Notes: generated by a model not told the origin, from the letters alone. Counted from the stretch's first letter, positions 1 to 5,145 are shown. The stretch: DNA of 5,165 nucleotides from a bacterium (GCA_030629485.1 DAOVOW010000179.1:1-5165); one strand, 5' to 3'. Made by a program: numbers and translations.

Positions 1-509
1 AACTCTGTTCTCGGTTTCATCTTCCCATCATCGTCACCGGGTTTGAGCCGGTTGATATTCTTCAGGGCATTCACATGGCGGTGGCGCAGTTGGAGCAGGG
101 TCAGGCCAAACTCGAAAACCAGTATGCGAGGGCTGTCAAACCTGACGGCAACAAAGTGGCGCGGGACATGATGGAGCGTGTCTTTCGTGTCGTCGATCGC
201 ACCTGGCGCGGTTTTGGTGTCATACCAAAAGGCGGTTTGTCCCTTAGTGATGAGTTCGTTGAGTTTGATGCCGAGAGACGATTCGAATTGACGGATCGTC
301 CGGCTGAAGACAGTTCAGTGTGCATAAGCAGTCTGATCCTTCAGGGGATCAAGAAACCGTGCGACTGCCCTGCCTTCGCTGGAAGTTGCACGCCCGAGCG
401 TCCTCTGGGTGCTCCCATGATATCATCGGAGGGCGCCTGCGCAGCGTACTACCGTTACAGTCGTCAAAGTGAGAATTCTGAGCGTATGAAAGCGAGTAGA
501 AGCCAATGA
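1..509 (+). CDS. hypD: Hydrogenase maturation factor HypD, C-terminal part (5' end outside window)
   Basis: HypD is the iron-sulfur scaffold on which the Fe(CN)2CO unit of [NiFe]-hydrogenase is built, working with HypC and receiving cyanide from HypE in the cytoplasm. The frame is open from the first base; the first full codon is at position 3 and the gene continues upstream, so about the last 168 residues are visible. Recognisable HypD blocks are [14 protein letters not shown] near the left edge, NQYARAV...[21 protein letters not shown] and FDAERRFEL. The C-terminal cysteines follow CX14CX6CX16C (VC..., [19 protein letters not shown]), the spacing I recall for the [4Fe-4S] ligands, so all four are present. 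Two other cysteines common in this region of the family are Ser and Pro here. The TGA stop overlaps the hypE ATG (ATGA), so the two are translationally coupled. Identification is secure. Confidence 0.96.
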   Translation, partial: LCSRFHLPIIVTGFEPVDILQGIHMAVAQLEQGQAKLENQYARAVKPDGNKVARDMMERVFRVVDRTWRGFGVIPKGGLSLSDEFVEFDAERRFELTDRPAEDSSVCISSLILQGIKKPCDCPAFAGSCTPERPLGAPMISSEGACAAYYRYSRQSENSERMKASRSQ

Positions 510-1561
510 AACCACCCGGCGATGAAAGCCCGGTTTGTCGGTTCCCCCTGACGGAGCATCCGCACATCTCTATGGCTCACGGCGGGGGTGGCAGGTTGAT
601 GCACCAGCTTGTACACGACATGTTTGCTCCTCTGTTCGAAAATCCGGACTCGGAATCGCATCACGACGGAGCGCTTCTCAACATAACAGGAGCCCAGCTT
701 GCTTTCACCACCGATTCTTATGTCGTCGATCCGCTCTTCTTCCCCGGTGGAGACATCGGGACATTGGCCGTCTATGGCACGGTCAACGATCTTGCCATGT
801 GCGGGGCAAAGCCTCTGTATCTGTGCGCGTCATTTATCCTTGAGGAGGGCTTCCCCACCGAATCGCTTTGGCGGATAGCTCTCTCGATGCGGCAGGCGGC
901 GTTCCGATCCGGGGTGCGGATTGTAACCGGCGACACCAAAGTGGTCGATCACGGCCGGGGTCATGGTGTGTTTATTACCACGGCGGGAGTTGGCGCCGTG
1001 AACCATAACCTCAGGATCGGTCCGGGTTCCATCAGAGCGGGAGACGTAGTCATACTCAGTGGCGACGTCGGCCGACACGGCATTGCGGTCATGGCCCAAC
1101 GTGAGGGGTTGTCGTTCGAAACGACGATAGAGAGCGACTGTGCCCCTCTGTCCGCGGCGGTTATGCAACTCATCGAGGCGGGGATCGAAATACACTGCTT
1201 GCGTGACCTCACCCGGGGAGGTATGGCTACAGCGCTGGTGGAGATCGCTGAGTCATCCGACCTGCACATCGGTATCGACGAAAGCAAAGTGCCGGTATGT
1301 GAGGATGTGCGCGGGGCTTGTGAACTGCTCGGCCTCGATCCAATGTATGTTGCCAACGAAGGGCGTTTTGTTGTCATCATCCCGGTATCCGACGCGGACA
1401 GGACAGCAGCGATTCTGGGAACCTGTTTCCCCGGCCTCGGCTCCACGATTGTGGGCGAAGTAACCGACCGGGAGGCCGGTGTTGTTACCATGAGAAGTAT
1501 CATTGGTATCGAACGAATGGTGGACATGCACAGCGGGGAGCAACTGCCGAGAATATGTTGA
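506..1561 (+). CDS. hypE: Hydrogenase maturation factor HypE (carbamoyl dehydratase)
   Basis: HypE accepts a carbamoyl group from HypF on its terminal cysteine, dehydrates it with ATP to a thiocyanate, and passes cyanide to iron on HypC-HypD. The 351-residue product is full length for the family. Visible landmarks are the HGGGG loop (residues 25-29), FTTDSYVV (67-74), [13 protein letters not shown] (91-103), TGDTKVV (141-147), RDLTRGGMA (233-241) and the invariant C-terminal PRIC (348-351) with the catalytic last Cys351. This is the PurM/AIR-synthase-like two-domain layout. The ATG at 506 overlaps the hypD stop in ATGA. No strong Shine-Dalgarno is seen, which fits coupling to hypD. The next in-frame ATG (572) would also keep the HGGGG motif, so a shorter start is possible, but 506 is favoured by the overlap. 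The stop is TGA. Nothing suggests loss of function. Confidence 0.98.
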   Translation: MKPPGDESPVCRFPLTEHPHISMAHGGGGRLMHQLVHDMFAPLFENPDSESHHDGALLNITGAQLAFTTDSYVVDPLFFPGGDIGTLAVYGTVNDLAMCGAKPLYLCASFILEEGFPTESLWRIALSMRQAAFRSGVRIVTGDTKVVDHGRGHGVFITTAGVGAVNHNLRIGPGSIRAGDVVILSGDVGRHGIAVMAQREGLSFETTIESDCAPLSAAVMQLIEAGIEIHCLRDLTRGGMATALVEIAESSDLHIGIDESKVPVCEDVRGACELLGLDPMYVANEGRFVVIIPVSDADRTAAILGTCFPGLGSTIVGEVTDREAGVVTMRSIIGIERMVDMHSGEQLPRIC

Positions 1562-1591
1562 ATAAGGTTAAAGGCTCGGGTAAACACTCGG

Positions 1592-1614
1592 ACCCATTGA
1601 ACAGAACCATGGGT
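1592..1614 (+). repeat. Inverted repeat in the hypE to DsrC-like gap
   Basis: ACCCAT (1592-1597) and ATGGGT (1609-1614) form a perfect 6-bp stem with an 11-nt loop. No T-tract follows, so this is not a convincing intrinsic terminator, and hypE and the DsrC-like gene may be co-transcribed. It could be a leader hairpin or operator, or chance. The rest of the gap from 1562 shows no clear promoter. Confidence 0.35.
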
Positions 1615-1634
1615 GAAAGATAGGTTGAAGCTGT

Positions 1635-2327
1635 ATGGTTAAACAAGACAACGACGCGACTTGGGGCGCCATGAGATATTTTCGACATGGTGGCAGGAAA
1701 TACAAGGTGGACTCCAAGGGCTTCCTCATGAATCCGAACGATTGGGATAAGAACTTCGCCGAGGGGATGGCTCCCGGCATCGGCATCACAGATGGACTGA
1801 CGAGTCAGCACTGGAAAGTGATCTCCTTCTTGCGCAGTTCCTTTGAGTCCATGAGCATATGCCCTCTGGTATACGTGGCCTGCAGAGAGAATGACCTCGG
1901 ACTTGGTGATATCAAACGGCTTTTCCCGGCAGGCTATCTGCGGGGGGCGTGCAAGTTGGCGGGGGTTACCCACCGGGAAGCCTATCTGAAATATGTCTGG
2001 CAGGAACACAACTTCCAGCATCACCTGTCTCGGTACCGAAACAGTTCATATGAGATTGACGATCTGGGTTTTCTGACCAACCCGGACGACTGGGACGAGA
2101 ACTTTGCCCTCCGTCAGGCATACGAAATGGGTATGCCGAATCTGCTTACAGACAAGCACTGGCAGATCATACGCTTTCTACGAGACAGGTACCGAATAAC
2201 CGGGGAGGTTCCCACGATATATGAAACCTGTGAGGTCCATAGTCTCAAATTGGAGGATCTGGAGCGACTTTTCCCTGATGGTTACCACCGGGGTGCAGTC
2301 AAAATCGCCGGTCTGAGGGTCAGGTAG
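1635..2327 (+). CDS. Two-domain DsrC/TusE-like protein, copy 1
   Basis: The protein contains two tandem DsrC-fold domains. Each has the family order: YxVDxxGFL, a DWD-type helix start, LTxxHWxvIxFLR, PxVYxxC, LxRLFPxGY, then a (G)A(C/V)KxAG end. Domain 1 covers about residues 10-105 and domain 2 about 126-218, numbering from the ATG at 1671. Known DsrC carries sulfur as a trisulfide between two C-terminal cysteines and TusE uses the last one. Here domain 2 ends GAVKIAGLRVR with neither cysteine, so standard sulfur relay is unlikely. Domain 1 keeps the inner cysteine (GACK, C94) and adds C64 and C71 spaced CX6C; domain 2 has only C187. Two starts compete: 1635 gives 230 residues, while 1671 gives 218 and aligns without gaps to the apparent ancestral start of the neighbouring copy (2406). 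Neither has a strong ribosome site; 1671 fits homology better. The role is unknown: regulatory or sulfur-related is inference only. Confidence 0.9.
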   Translation: MVKQDNDATWGAMRYFRHGGRKYKVDSKGFLMNPNDWDKNFAEGMAPGIGITDGLTSQHWKVISFLRSSFESMSICPLVYVACRENDLGLGDIKRLFPAGYLRGACKLAGVTHREAYLKYVWQEHNFQHHLSRYRNSSYEIDDLGFLTNPDDWDENFALRQAYEMGMPNLLTDKHWQIIRFLRDRYRITGEVPTIYETCEVHSLKLEDLERLFPDGYHRGAVKIAGLRVR

Positions 2328-2341
2328 CCCAACTCTCATCG
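2298..2341 (+). repeat. Direct repeat, copy A (3' end of DsrC-like copy 1)
   Basis: This stretch recurs at 3039-3082, 741 nt downstream. It starts with a 20-nt block that is identical in both copies (2298-2317 and 3039-3058), continues through the TAG stop and ends in CTCTCATCG outside the coding region. Similarity beyond the stop codon shows that the duplication unit included non-coding flank, as expected for a tandem gene duplication or later gene conversion. Confidence 0.75.
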
Positions 2342-2369
2342 TGTTGGACCTGAGCTAATGACCGTCAGG
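2329..2369 (+). repeat. Two small inverted repeats between the DsrC-like genes
   Basis: CCAAC (2329-2333) pairs with GTTGG (2343-2347), and CCTGA (2349-2353) pairs with TCAGG (2365-2369). Both stems are only 5 bp, with loops of 9 and 11 nt. The sequence after them is CTGTAATAAAT, which is A/T-rich but not a T-tract. These could weakly attenuate or protect the upstream message; evidence is limited. Confidence 0.25.
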
Positions 2370-2394
2370 CTGTAATAAATCCGTTATGAGAACC

Positions 2395-2450
2395 AAGGAG
2401 TGAACATGGGTACTTTCACTTAGAAGAGTAAGAGCTACGGGACGGATAAT
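2395..2450 (+). promoter_or_regulatory. Strong RBS and ATG followed by in-frame TAG upstream of DsrC-like copy 2
   Basis: AAGGAG (2395-2400) sits 5 nt before an ATG at 2406. That ATG is in frame with the downstream gene but meets TAG at 2421-2423 after five codons (MGTFT). The codons between TAG and the next ATG (2451) still encode YGTD, matching the YKVD entry strand of copy 1, and the ATG at 2406 aligns exactly with the ATG at 1671 of copy 1. This is therefore the ancestral translation start, now cut off by a stop. It may be a nonsense mutation, a sequencing error (TAC or TAT would restore a typical aromatic residue), or a very short upstream frame with reinitiation 27 nt later. Confidence 0.7.
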
Positions 2451-3068
2451 ATGGGGCACCTGTTGATCTTCGATTCCTGGGATGAAGATTTCGCAGAAGG
2501 TATGTCCGCGCAGCTCAAGATTTCCGGAGGCCTGACCAAGGAACACTGGGACGTCATCCACTATATTCATAAGACCTATGAGGATACCGGTAAGTGTCCG
2601 TCGGTCTATGATGCCTGTCGCATGGGGGGTATTCTGCGCCTCAAAGACCTCAGGGAACTCTTCCCGACCGGGTATCTCAGAGGCGCCTGCAAATTGGCCG
2701 GCATCACTTACAAAGAGGGTTATCTGGGGCAGGCGTATTATCCGCCGGCAGCAATGGACCTTAACCTGATATCCACTGACAAGACCTACGAGACGGACGT
2801 GCGCGGGTTTCTTGTGCATGCTGATGAGTGGGATGAGCAATACGCCACATTCAGGGCCTACGATATGAAAATACCCGGCGGGAAATCGACGGAGAAGCAC
2901 TGGAAGGTCATACGATACCTGCGAGAAAGCTGGGAGAAGAACAACGCCGTCCCAATGGTTTATGAAACCTGCGATGGGACTGGAATCCAGTTGGAGGAAC
3001 TTGAACGGTTGTTCCCCGACGGCTACCACCGCGGCGCCGTCAAAATCGCCGGTCTGAGAGTCAGATAG
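2451..3068 (+). CDS. Two-domain DsrC/TusE-like protein, copy 2 (possibly N-terminally truncated)
   Basis: This is a paralogue of the gene just upstream, with the same tandem architecture: domain 1 about residues 1-92 and domain 2 about 110-205 of the 205-residue frame. Domain 1 has C49 and C56 (CX6C in KCPSVYDAC) and C80 in GACK. Domain 2 has C174 in YETC and ends GAVKIAGLRVR without the catalytic DsrC/TusE cysteines. The last 23 residues differ from copy 1 at one position (E for D). The ATG at 2451 has only a weak GGGA-like ribosome site (2439-2442) and omits the YxxD strand, whereas the well-placed AAGGAG serves the ATG at 2406, whose frame is broken by TAG at 2421. The remaining 205 codons are open and well conserved, so any lesion is recent or the internal start is functional. 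GH replaces the usual GF at residues 2-3. Biochemical role is not known. Confidence 0.82.
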   Translation: MGHLLIFDSWDEDFAEGMSAQLKISGGLTKEHWDVIHYIHKTYEDTGKCPSVYDACRMGGILRLKDLRELFPTGYLRGACKLAGITYKEGYLGQAYYPPAAMDLNLISTDKTYETDVRGFLVHADEWDEQYATFRAYDMKIPGGKSTEKHWKVIRYLRESWEKNNAVPMVYETCDGTGIQLEELERLFPDGYHRGAVKIAGLRVR

Positions 3069-3082
3069 CCCGGCTCTCATCG
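3039..3082 (+). repeat. Direct repeat, copy B (3' end of DsrC-like copy 2)
   Basis: This is the partner of 2298-2341: the same coding 3' end, TAG stop and CTCTCATCG tail. Similarity stops shortly after 3082, which marks the approximate right edge of the duplicated unit. Confidence 0.75.
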
Positions 3083-3090
3083 AGGTCACC

Positions 3091-3133
3091 GGTATCATCG
3101 GTATGCAATCTAATAGTCTTGGATGATGATACC
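3091..3133 (+). repeat. 9-bp perfect inverted repeat downstream of DsrC-like copy 2
   Basis: GGTATCATC (3091-3099) is the exact reverse complement of GATGATACC (3125-3133), with a 25-nt loop that can extend the stem by a G-T and a T-A pair. It begins 22 nt after the stop codon. No T-run follows, so it fits an mRNA 3'-end stabiliser or a protein-binding site better than a simple terminator. It is the longest perfect inverted repeat I found in the window. Confidence 0.5.
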
Positions 3134-3156
3134 TGAGAAAGGTCAATCACGCCGAT

Positions 3157-3180
3157 AGCCCACCAGGCGAGTGGCGGGCT
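3157..3180 (+). terminator. GC-rich hairpin, possible terminator of the DsrC-like unit
   Basis: AGCCC (3157-3161) pairs with GGGCT (3176-3180), then after one A/C mismatch CCA (3163-3165) pairs with TGG (3172-3174), closing a 6-nt loop. Only TTT follows nearby, so it is a weak intrinsic terminator or part of a two-hairpin 3' end together with the hairpin at 3204-3221. Confidence 0.35.
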
Positions 3181-3203
3181 GTGGCTTTGGATTCTCGTGG
3201 GCG

Positions 3204-3233
3204 GTAGACGCTCACGTCTGCAGCGTTTCTTTT
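3204..3233 (+). terminator. Candidate intrinsic terminator
   Basis: GTAGACG (3204-3210) and CGTCTGC (3215-3221) form a 7-bp stem with one T-G wobble and a CTCA tetraloop. After a 4-nt spacer comes TTTCTTTT (3226-3233). The hairpin plus T-rich tail fits a Rho-independent terminator ending transcription from the DsrC-like genes, just before the next promoter. The spacer before the T-tract is longer than ideal. Confidence 0.45.
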
Positions 3234-3238
3234 GACTC

Positions 3239-3267
3239 TTGACGCGGGTGGGTGCTTGGGTTATTTT
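3239..3267 (+). promoter_or_regulatory. Candidate sigma70-type promoter for the LysE-family/GNAT pair
   Basis: TTGACG (3239-3244) matches the -35 consensus at five of six positions. TATTTT (3262-3267) matches the -10 consensus at four of six, with an ideal 17-nt spacer. A second TTGACT lies at 3232-3237. Transcription would start near 3274, giving a leader of about 113 nt before the ATG at 3387. This placement also argues against the upstream GTG (3252) as the true start of the exporter. Confidence 0.5.
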
Positions 3268-3304
3268 TAGTCCGGCGTTTTGCTAATGTAAAGAACGCAC
3301 AGCA

Positions 3305-3376
3305 AGCTGTAGGGCACCCGGCAGCTAACCCTCATACGAACCGTTCATGCTTGGACGAGTCGCCATCGCCTCGTAT
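3305..3376 (+). other. Leader region of the LysE-family gene with inverted repeats
   Basis: Within the presumed untranslated leader, AGCTG (3305-3309) pairs with CAGCT (3322-3326). Further on, ATACGA (3334-3339) pairs with TCGTAT (3371-3376), in competition with ACGAG (3355-3359) pairing to CTCGT (3370-3374). The latter two share bases, so alternative folds just before the start codon are possible. I do not recognise a known riboswitch class. Together with the hairpins and promoter listed separately, this accounts for the 318-nt gap between 3069 and 3386; I see no gene in it. Confidence 0.25.
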
Positions 3377-3386
3377 CTTACCATCA

Positions 3387-4070
3387 ATGGAACTGTTCAC
3401 CTTGTTCTTCAATTCGTTTGTGGTCGGGTTCTCCGGCGCCATGATGCCGGGACCATTGCTGGCCGTCGATATCGCTGAGACGCCACGCCACGGCTGGTCG
3501 GCAGGTCCTATCCTATCGATTGGACATGCGGTAGCAGAGGTTGCCATAGTGGTCGTGCTGTCATTGGGGGTAGCAGCTTTGGCGCACAACCCACTGGTGG
3601 CAAGTGTGATCGGCGTGGTTGGAGGCGCCGCGCTGATTTTGATGGGTGGCAATATGGCTTACAGTATTCTAAGAGGCCGCGTCTCTTACAATGCCGAGAG
3701 CACCAACCGGGTCAGCCACCACCGCCTGGCCGGCAAAGGGATCACGGCCACCCTGTCGAACCCGTACTGGTTTGTCTGGTGGGCCACCACCGGTCTCGCC
3801 TTCCTGGTGAAGTCAATGAAGTTTGGCATGGTCGGGCCGGTGGTGTTTTACTTCGGGCATATCATGTCGGACTTCGTTTGGTACTCGTTCGTATCGCTGC
3901 TTTTGTGGCAGGGCAAAAAGCTCCTTGTGGGGTGGGGGCTGAAAGTCCTCATCTTAGTATGCGCCGCCTTCTTGATCTATCTGGGAATCGTATTTGTATC
4001 CGATGGCCTCAGTGGCGAACTGGCCGGGAGCCTGGACGAGACTATGGCGATCATCGGAGCACTCAGGTGA
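3387..4070 (+). CDS. LysE/RhtB-family membrane exporter
   Basis: This is a predicted inner-membrane exporter of amino acids or related small molecules; substrate cannot be told from sequence. From the ATG at 3387 the protein has 227 residues, close to the family's usual 200-220. The N-terminal segment GFSGAMMPGPLLAV (14-27) contains the family's signature PGP. About six hydrophobic segments are visible: roughly 3-26, 42-65, 69-92, 124-141, 148-172 and 181-204, with the conserved SNPYW (124-128) at the start of the fourth. The frame is open back to a GTG at 3252, but those 45 residues are polar, unlike the family, and overlap the candidate promoter, so they are rejected. No clear Shine-Dalgarno precedes 3387, which is a weak point of the start call. 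The TGA stop overlaps the GTG start of the acetyltransferase gene by four bases (GTGA), indicating one operon. Confidence 0.9.
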   Translation: MELFTLFFNSFVVGFSGAMMPGPLLAVDIAETPRHGWSAGPILSIGHAVAEVAIVVVLSLGVAALAHNPLVASVIGVVGGAALILMGGNMAYSILRGRVSYNAESTNRVSHHRLAGKGITATLSNPYWFVWWATTGLAFLVKSMKFGMVGPVVFYFGHIMSDFVWYSFVSLLLWQGKKLLVGWGLKVLILVCAAFLIYLGIVFVSDGLSGELAGSLDETMAIIGALR

Positions 4071-4546
4071 GGTTCAGCATAAAGCGCGTGGGCGAAAATG
4101 ATTGCGACTGGGTTCTCCAGATTGCGCGCGGCTGGGGGGCGGACTTTATCGTCAGTCGTGGTCGCAAGATATATCCCGCCGAGATCGAAGGATATTACGC
4201 TGTCGATGAATCCGGCGAGCGGATTGGTTTGGTGACGTTCGAGTGTGTCGGGGAGCAGTGCGAGGTGGTGACGCTCGATGCTTTTTGCAAACGTCAAGGA
4301 ATCGGCACTGCGCTGTTGGACGAGATGCAACAAGAGGTTGCCTCGCGTGGTTGTCGCCGCTTGTGGCTGATCACCACCAATGACAACCTCGACGCCATCC
4401 GCTTCTATCAACGACGCGGCTGGACAATTGCCGCCGTGCACGTCAATGCCCTGGCCGAATCGCGCAAGATCAAGCCGTCCATTCCCAAAATCGGCAACTA
4501 CGGTATCTCTCTCCGCGACGAAATCGAATTCGAGTTGCTGCTGTAG
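4067..4546 (+). CDS. GNAT-family N-acetyltransferase
   Basis: This encodes a small cytoplasmic GCN5-related acetyltransferase of 159 residues that would transfer acetyl from acetyl-CoA to an amine; the substrate is unknown. The acetyl-CoA pyrophosphate loop is RQGIGT (76-81), preceded by the strand VVTLDAF (67-73) and followed by a helix. The second half has LWLITTNDNLDAIRFYQRRGW (99-119), the typical strand-helix of the fold, and the tail NYGISLRDEIEFEL (144-157). The frame is open upstream within the exporter gene, but the GTG at 4067 is chosen because it has GGAG (4056-4059) 7 nt before it, overlaps the exporter stop as GTGA, and gives a normal N-terminus (RFSIKRVG). Coupling suggests a shared physiological role, for example detoxifying and exporting an amine-containing compound, but that is inference. 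The stop is TAG. Confidence 0.92.
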   Translation: MRFSIKRVGENDCDWVLQIARGWGADFIVSRGRKIYPAEIEGYYAVDESGERIGLVTFECVGEQCEVVTLDAFCKRQGIGTALLDEMQQEVASRGCRRLWLITTNDNLDAIRFYQRRGWTIAAVHVNALAESRKIKPSIPKIGNYGISLRDEIEFELLL

Positions 4547-4548
4547 GG

Positions 4549-4554
4549 TATAAT
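4549..4554 (+). promoter_or_regulatory. Perfect -10-like hexamer just after the GNAT gene
   Basis: TATAAT lies 2 nt after the TAG stop. No good -35 element is found 16-18 nt upstream (GAATTC region). If used, transcription would begin near 4561, giving a leader of about 170 nt before the mature tmRNA. It is one of two candidate promoters for ssrA and the weaker one overall. Confidence 0.25.
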
Positions 4555-4590
4555 AGACGGCGCCTGCTTTTGCGGTGGGGCTGCAACCTT

Positions 4591-4624
4591 TGCCGGCTTA
4601 CCGCCGTTTAAGAGATGCCGGCTT
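4591..4624 (+). repeat. Direct/inverted 9-bp repeat upstream of ssrA
   Basis: TGCCGGCTT occurs at 4591-4599 and again at 4616-4624. Because GCCGGC is self-complementary, the two copies can also pair as a 6-bp stem with a 19-nt loop. It could be the 3' end of the GNAT transcript or a binding site; no T-tract follows. Nothing else of note is seen between 4555 and 4622. Confidence 0.4.
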
Positions 4625-4650
4625 GCGCTGTGCGGCCGATAGGTTATATT
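4623..4650 (+). promoter_or_regulatory. ssrA: Candidate promoter for ssrA
   Basis: TTGCGC (4623-4628, three of six to the -35 consensus) and TATATT (4645-4650, five of six to the -10 consensus) are separated by 16 nt. Transcription would start near 4657, producing a leader of about 75 nt that RNase P would remove to give the mature tmRNA 5' end. A TTGACA is present at 4664-4669 but has no matching -10 at proper spacing. Confidence 0.35.
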
Positions 4651-4652
4651 GA

Positions 4653-4688
4653 ATAGTAGCTCTTTGACAGATAGTAGCTAACGCTACT
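4653..4688 (+). repeat. Direct repeat and hairpin in the ssrA leader
   Basis: ATAGTAGCT occurs at 4653-4661 and 4671-4679, 18 nt apart, with TTGACA between them. The second copy also starts a perfect hairpin: AGTAGC (4673-4678), loop TAAC, GCTACT (4683-4688). Direct repeats with near two-turn spacing next to a promoter may be regulator sites; alternatively the hairpin is a structural element of the precursor RNA. Confidence 0.35.
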
Positions 4689-4732
4689 CGCATCCCGTAA
4701 TGGGAACCAAAGAAGTCATTTATGACTGGCTT

Positions 4733-5087
4733 GGGGGTGACTTGGTTTCGACGGGCTTAGCGGGGGGTTGTTGGCGTGCCGGGGTCGTCCGGGGCCTCGT
4801 TAACAAACCGGGCAAACTACTGATTGGCGAATTTAACTACGCCATGGCTGCCTAGTTTACTAGGAAGTGCCCGTTGCTACCCGACTCTGCCTTCGAGGCG
4901 GACTAGCAGCGTCGATAAAAGAAGGCTCGGTGTCATGACGCCTTTAAGTGACGCCTAAACTCAAAGGCTGGCCTTGTTCGTGGCCTGTCGGTCGGCAGCG
5001 CTCAGGGCGAGAATCATAGACCGACTACGCACGTAGAAAACGGCTTGACGTTAAGTTCGGACGGGGGTTCGATTCCCCCCACCTCCA
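4733..5087 (+). ncRNA. ssrA: Transfer-messenger RNA (tmRNA), one-piece
   Basis: tmRNA rescues stalled ribosomes together with SmpB and adds a degradation tag. The 5' end GGGGGTG (4733-4739) pairs along all seven positions with CACCTCC (5080-5086), including one G-T, to form the acceptor stem; A5087 is the discriminator. The conserved GGTTTCGACGGG lies at 4744-4755. The T-arm is GGGGG (5063-5067), loop TTCGATT, CCCCC (5075-5079). The tag frame reads GEFNYAMAA and then TAG at 4853-4855. The stop sits in a small hairpin, CCTAG-TTTA-CTAGG (4851-4864). The 3' CCA is not encoded (A-ATT follows), so it must be added after transcription. The length, about 355 nt, is normal, and no permutation or intron is seen. 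No clear terminator follows before the next gene. Confidence 0.97.
4826..4855 (+). other. ssrA: tmRNA tag-peptide reading frame
   Basis: The resume codon is taken as GGC (4826-4828), five bases into TGATTGGC, by analogy with other tmRNAs. The encoded tag is GEFNYAMAA, with an additional alanine expected from the charged tmRNA itself. The hydrophobic AA end matches the ClpXP-type degron. Use of UAG as the tag stop is less common than UAA. Confidence 0.88.
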
Positions 5088-5145
5088 ATTTGTTGCGCCA
5101 CAATGATCGCGAAACGGAAAATGTTAAACGGAAAGGAGACACTCC

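Noticed and set aside
961..1587. 208-codon open frame on the minus strand
   Set aside because: It lies within the antisense of hypE, whose motifs are unmistakable; the minus frame has low-complexity Ser/Pro/Thr-rich composition typical of a shadow.
1609..1623. Mini-frame MGER ahead of DsrC-like copy 1
   Set aside because: Four codons with no ribosome site; it arises from the ATGGGT arm of an inverted repeat and has no support as a leader peptide.
2421..2423. Pyrrolysine or genome-wide amber reassignment
   Set aside because: Copy 1, copy 2 and the GNAT gene all end in TAG and the tmRNA tag also stops at TAG, so UAG most likely terminates. There is no visible Pyl machinery, though the window is too small to exclude it fully.
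1635..3068. Naming these genes dsrC or tusE
   Set aside because: The C-terminal cysteines that define both functional groups are absent, so only family-level naming is justified.
2355..3146. Long open frame of 263 codons on the minus strand
   Set aside because: It lies opposite the two-domain DsrC-like copy 2, has no recognisable domain, and is explained as a shadow of a well-conserved plus-strand gene.
3252..3386. Upstream GTG start adding 45 residues to the LysE-family protein
   Set aside because: The added part is polar and atypical of the family, and the GTG falls inside the candidate promoter spacer; the ATG at 3387 gives a normal N-terminus.
3779..4066. Upstream extension of the GNAT frame
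   Set aside because: It runs within the exporter gene in another frame and encodes nothing GNAT-like; the GTG at 4067 has a good ribosome site and the usual domain start.
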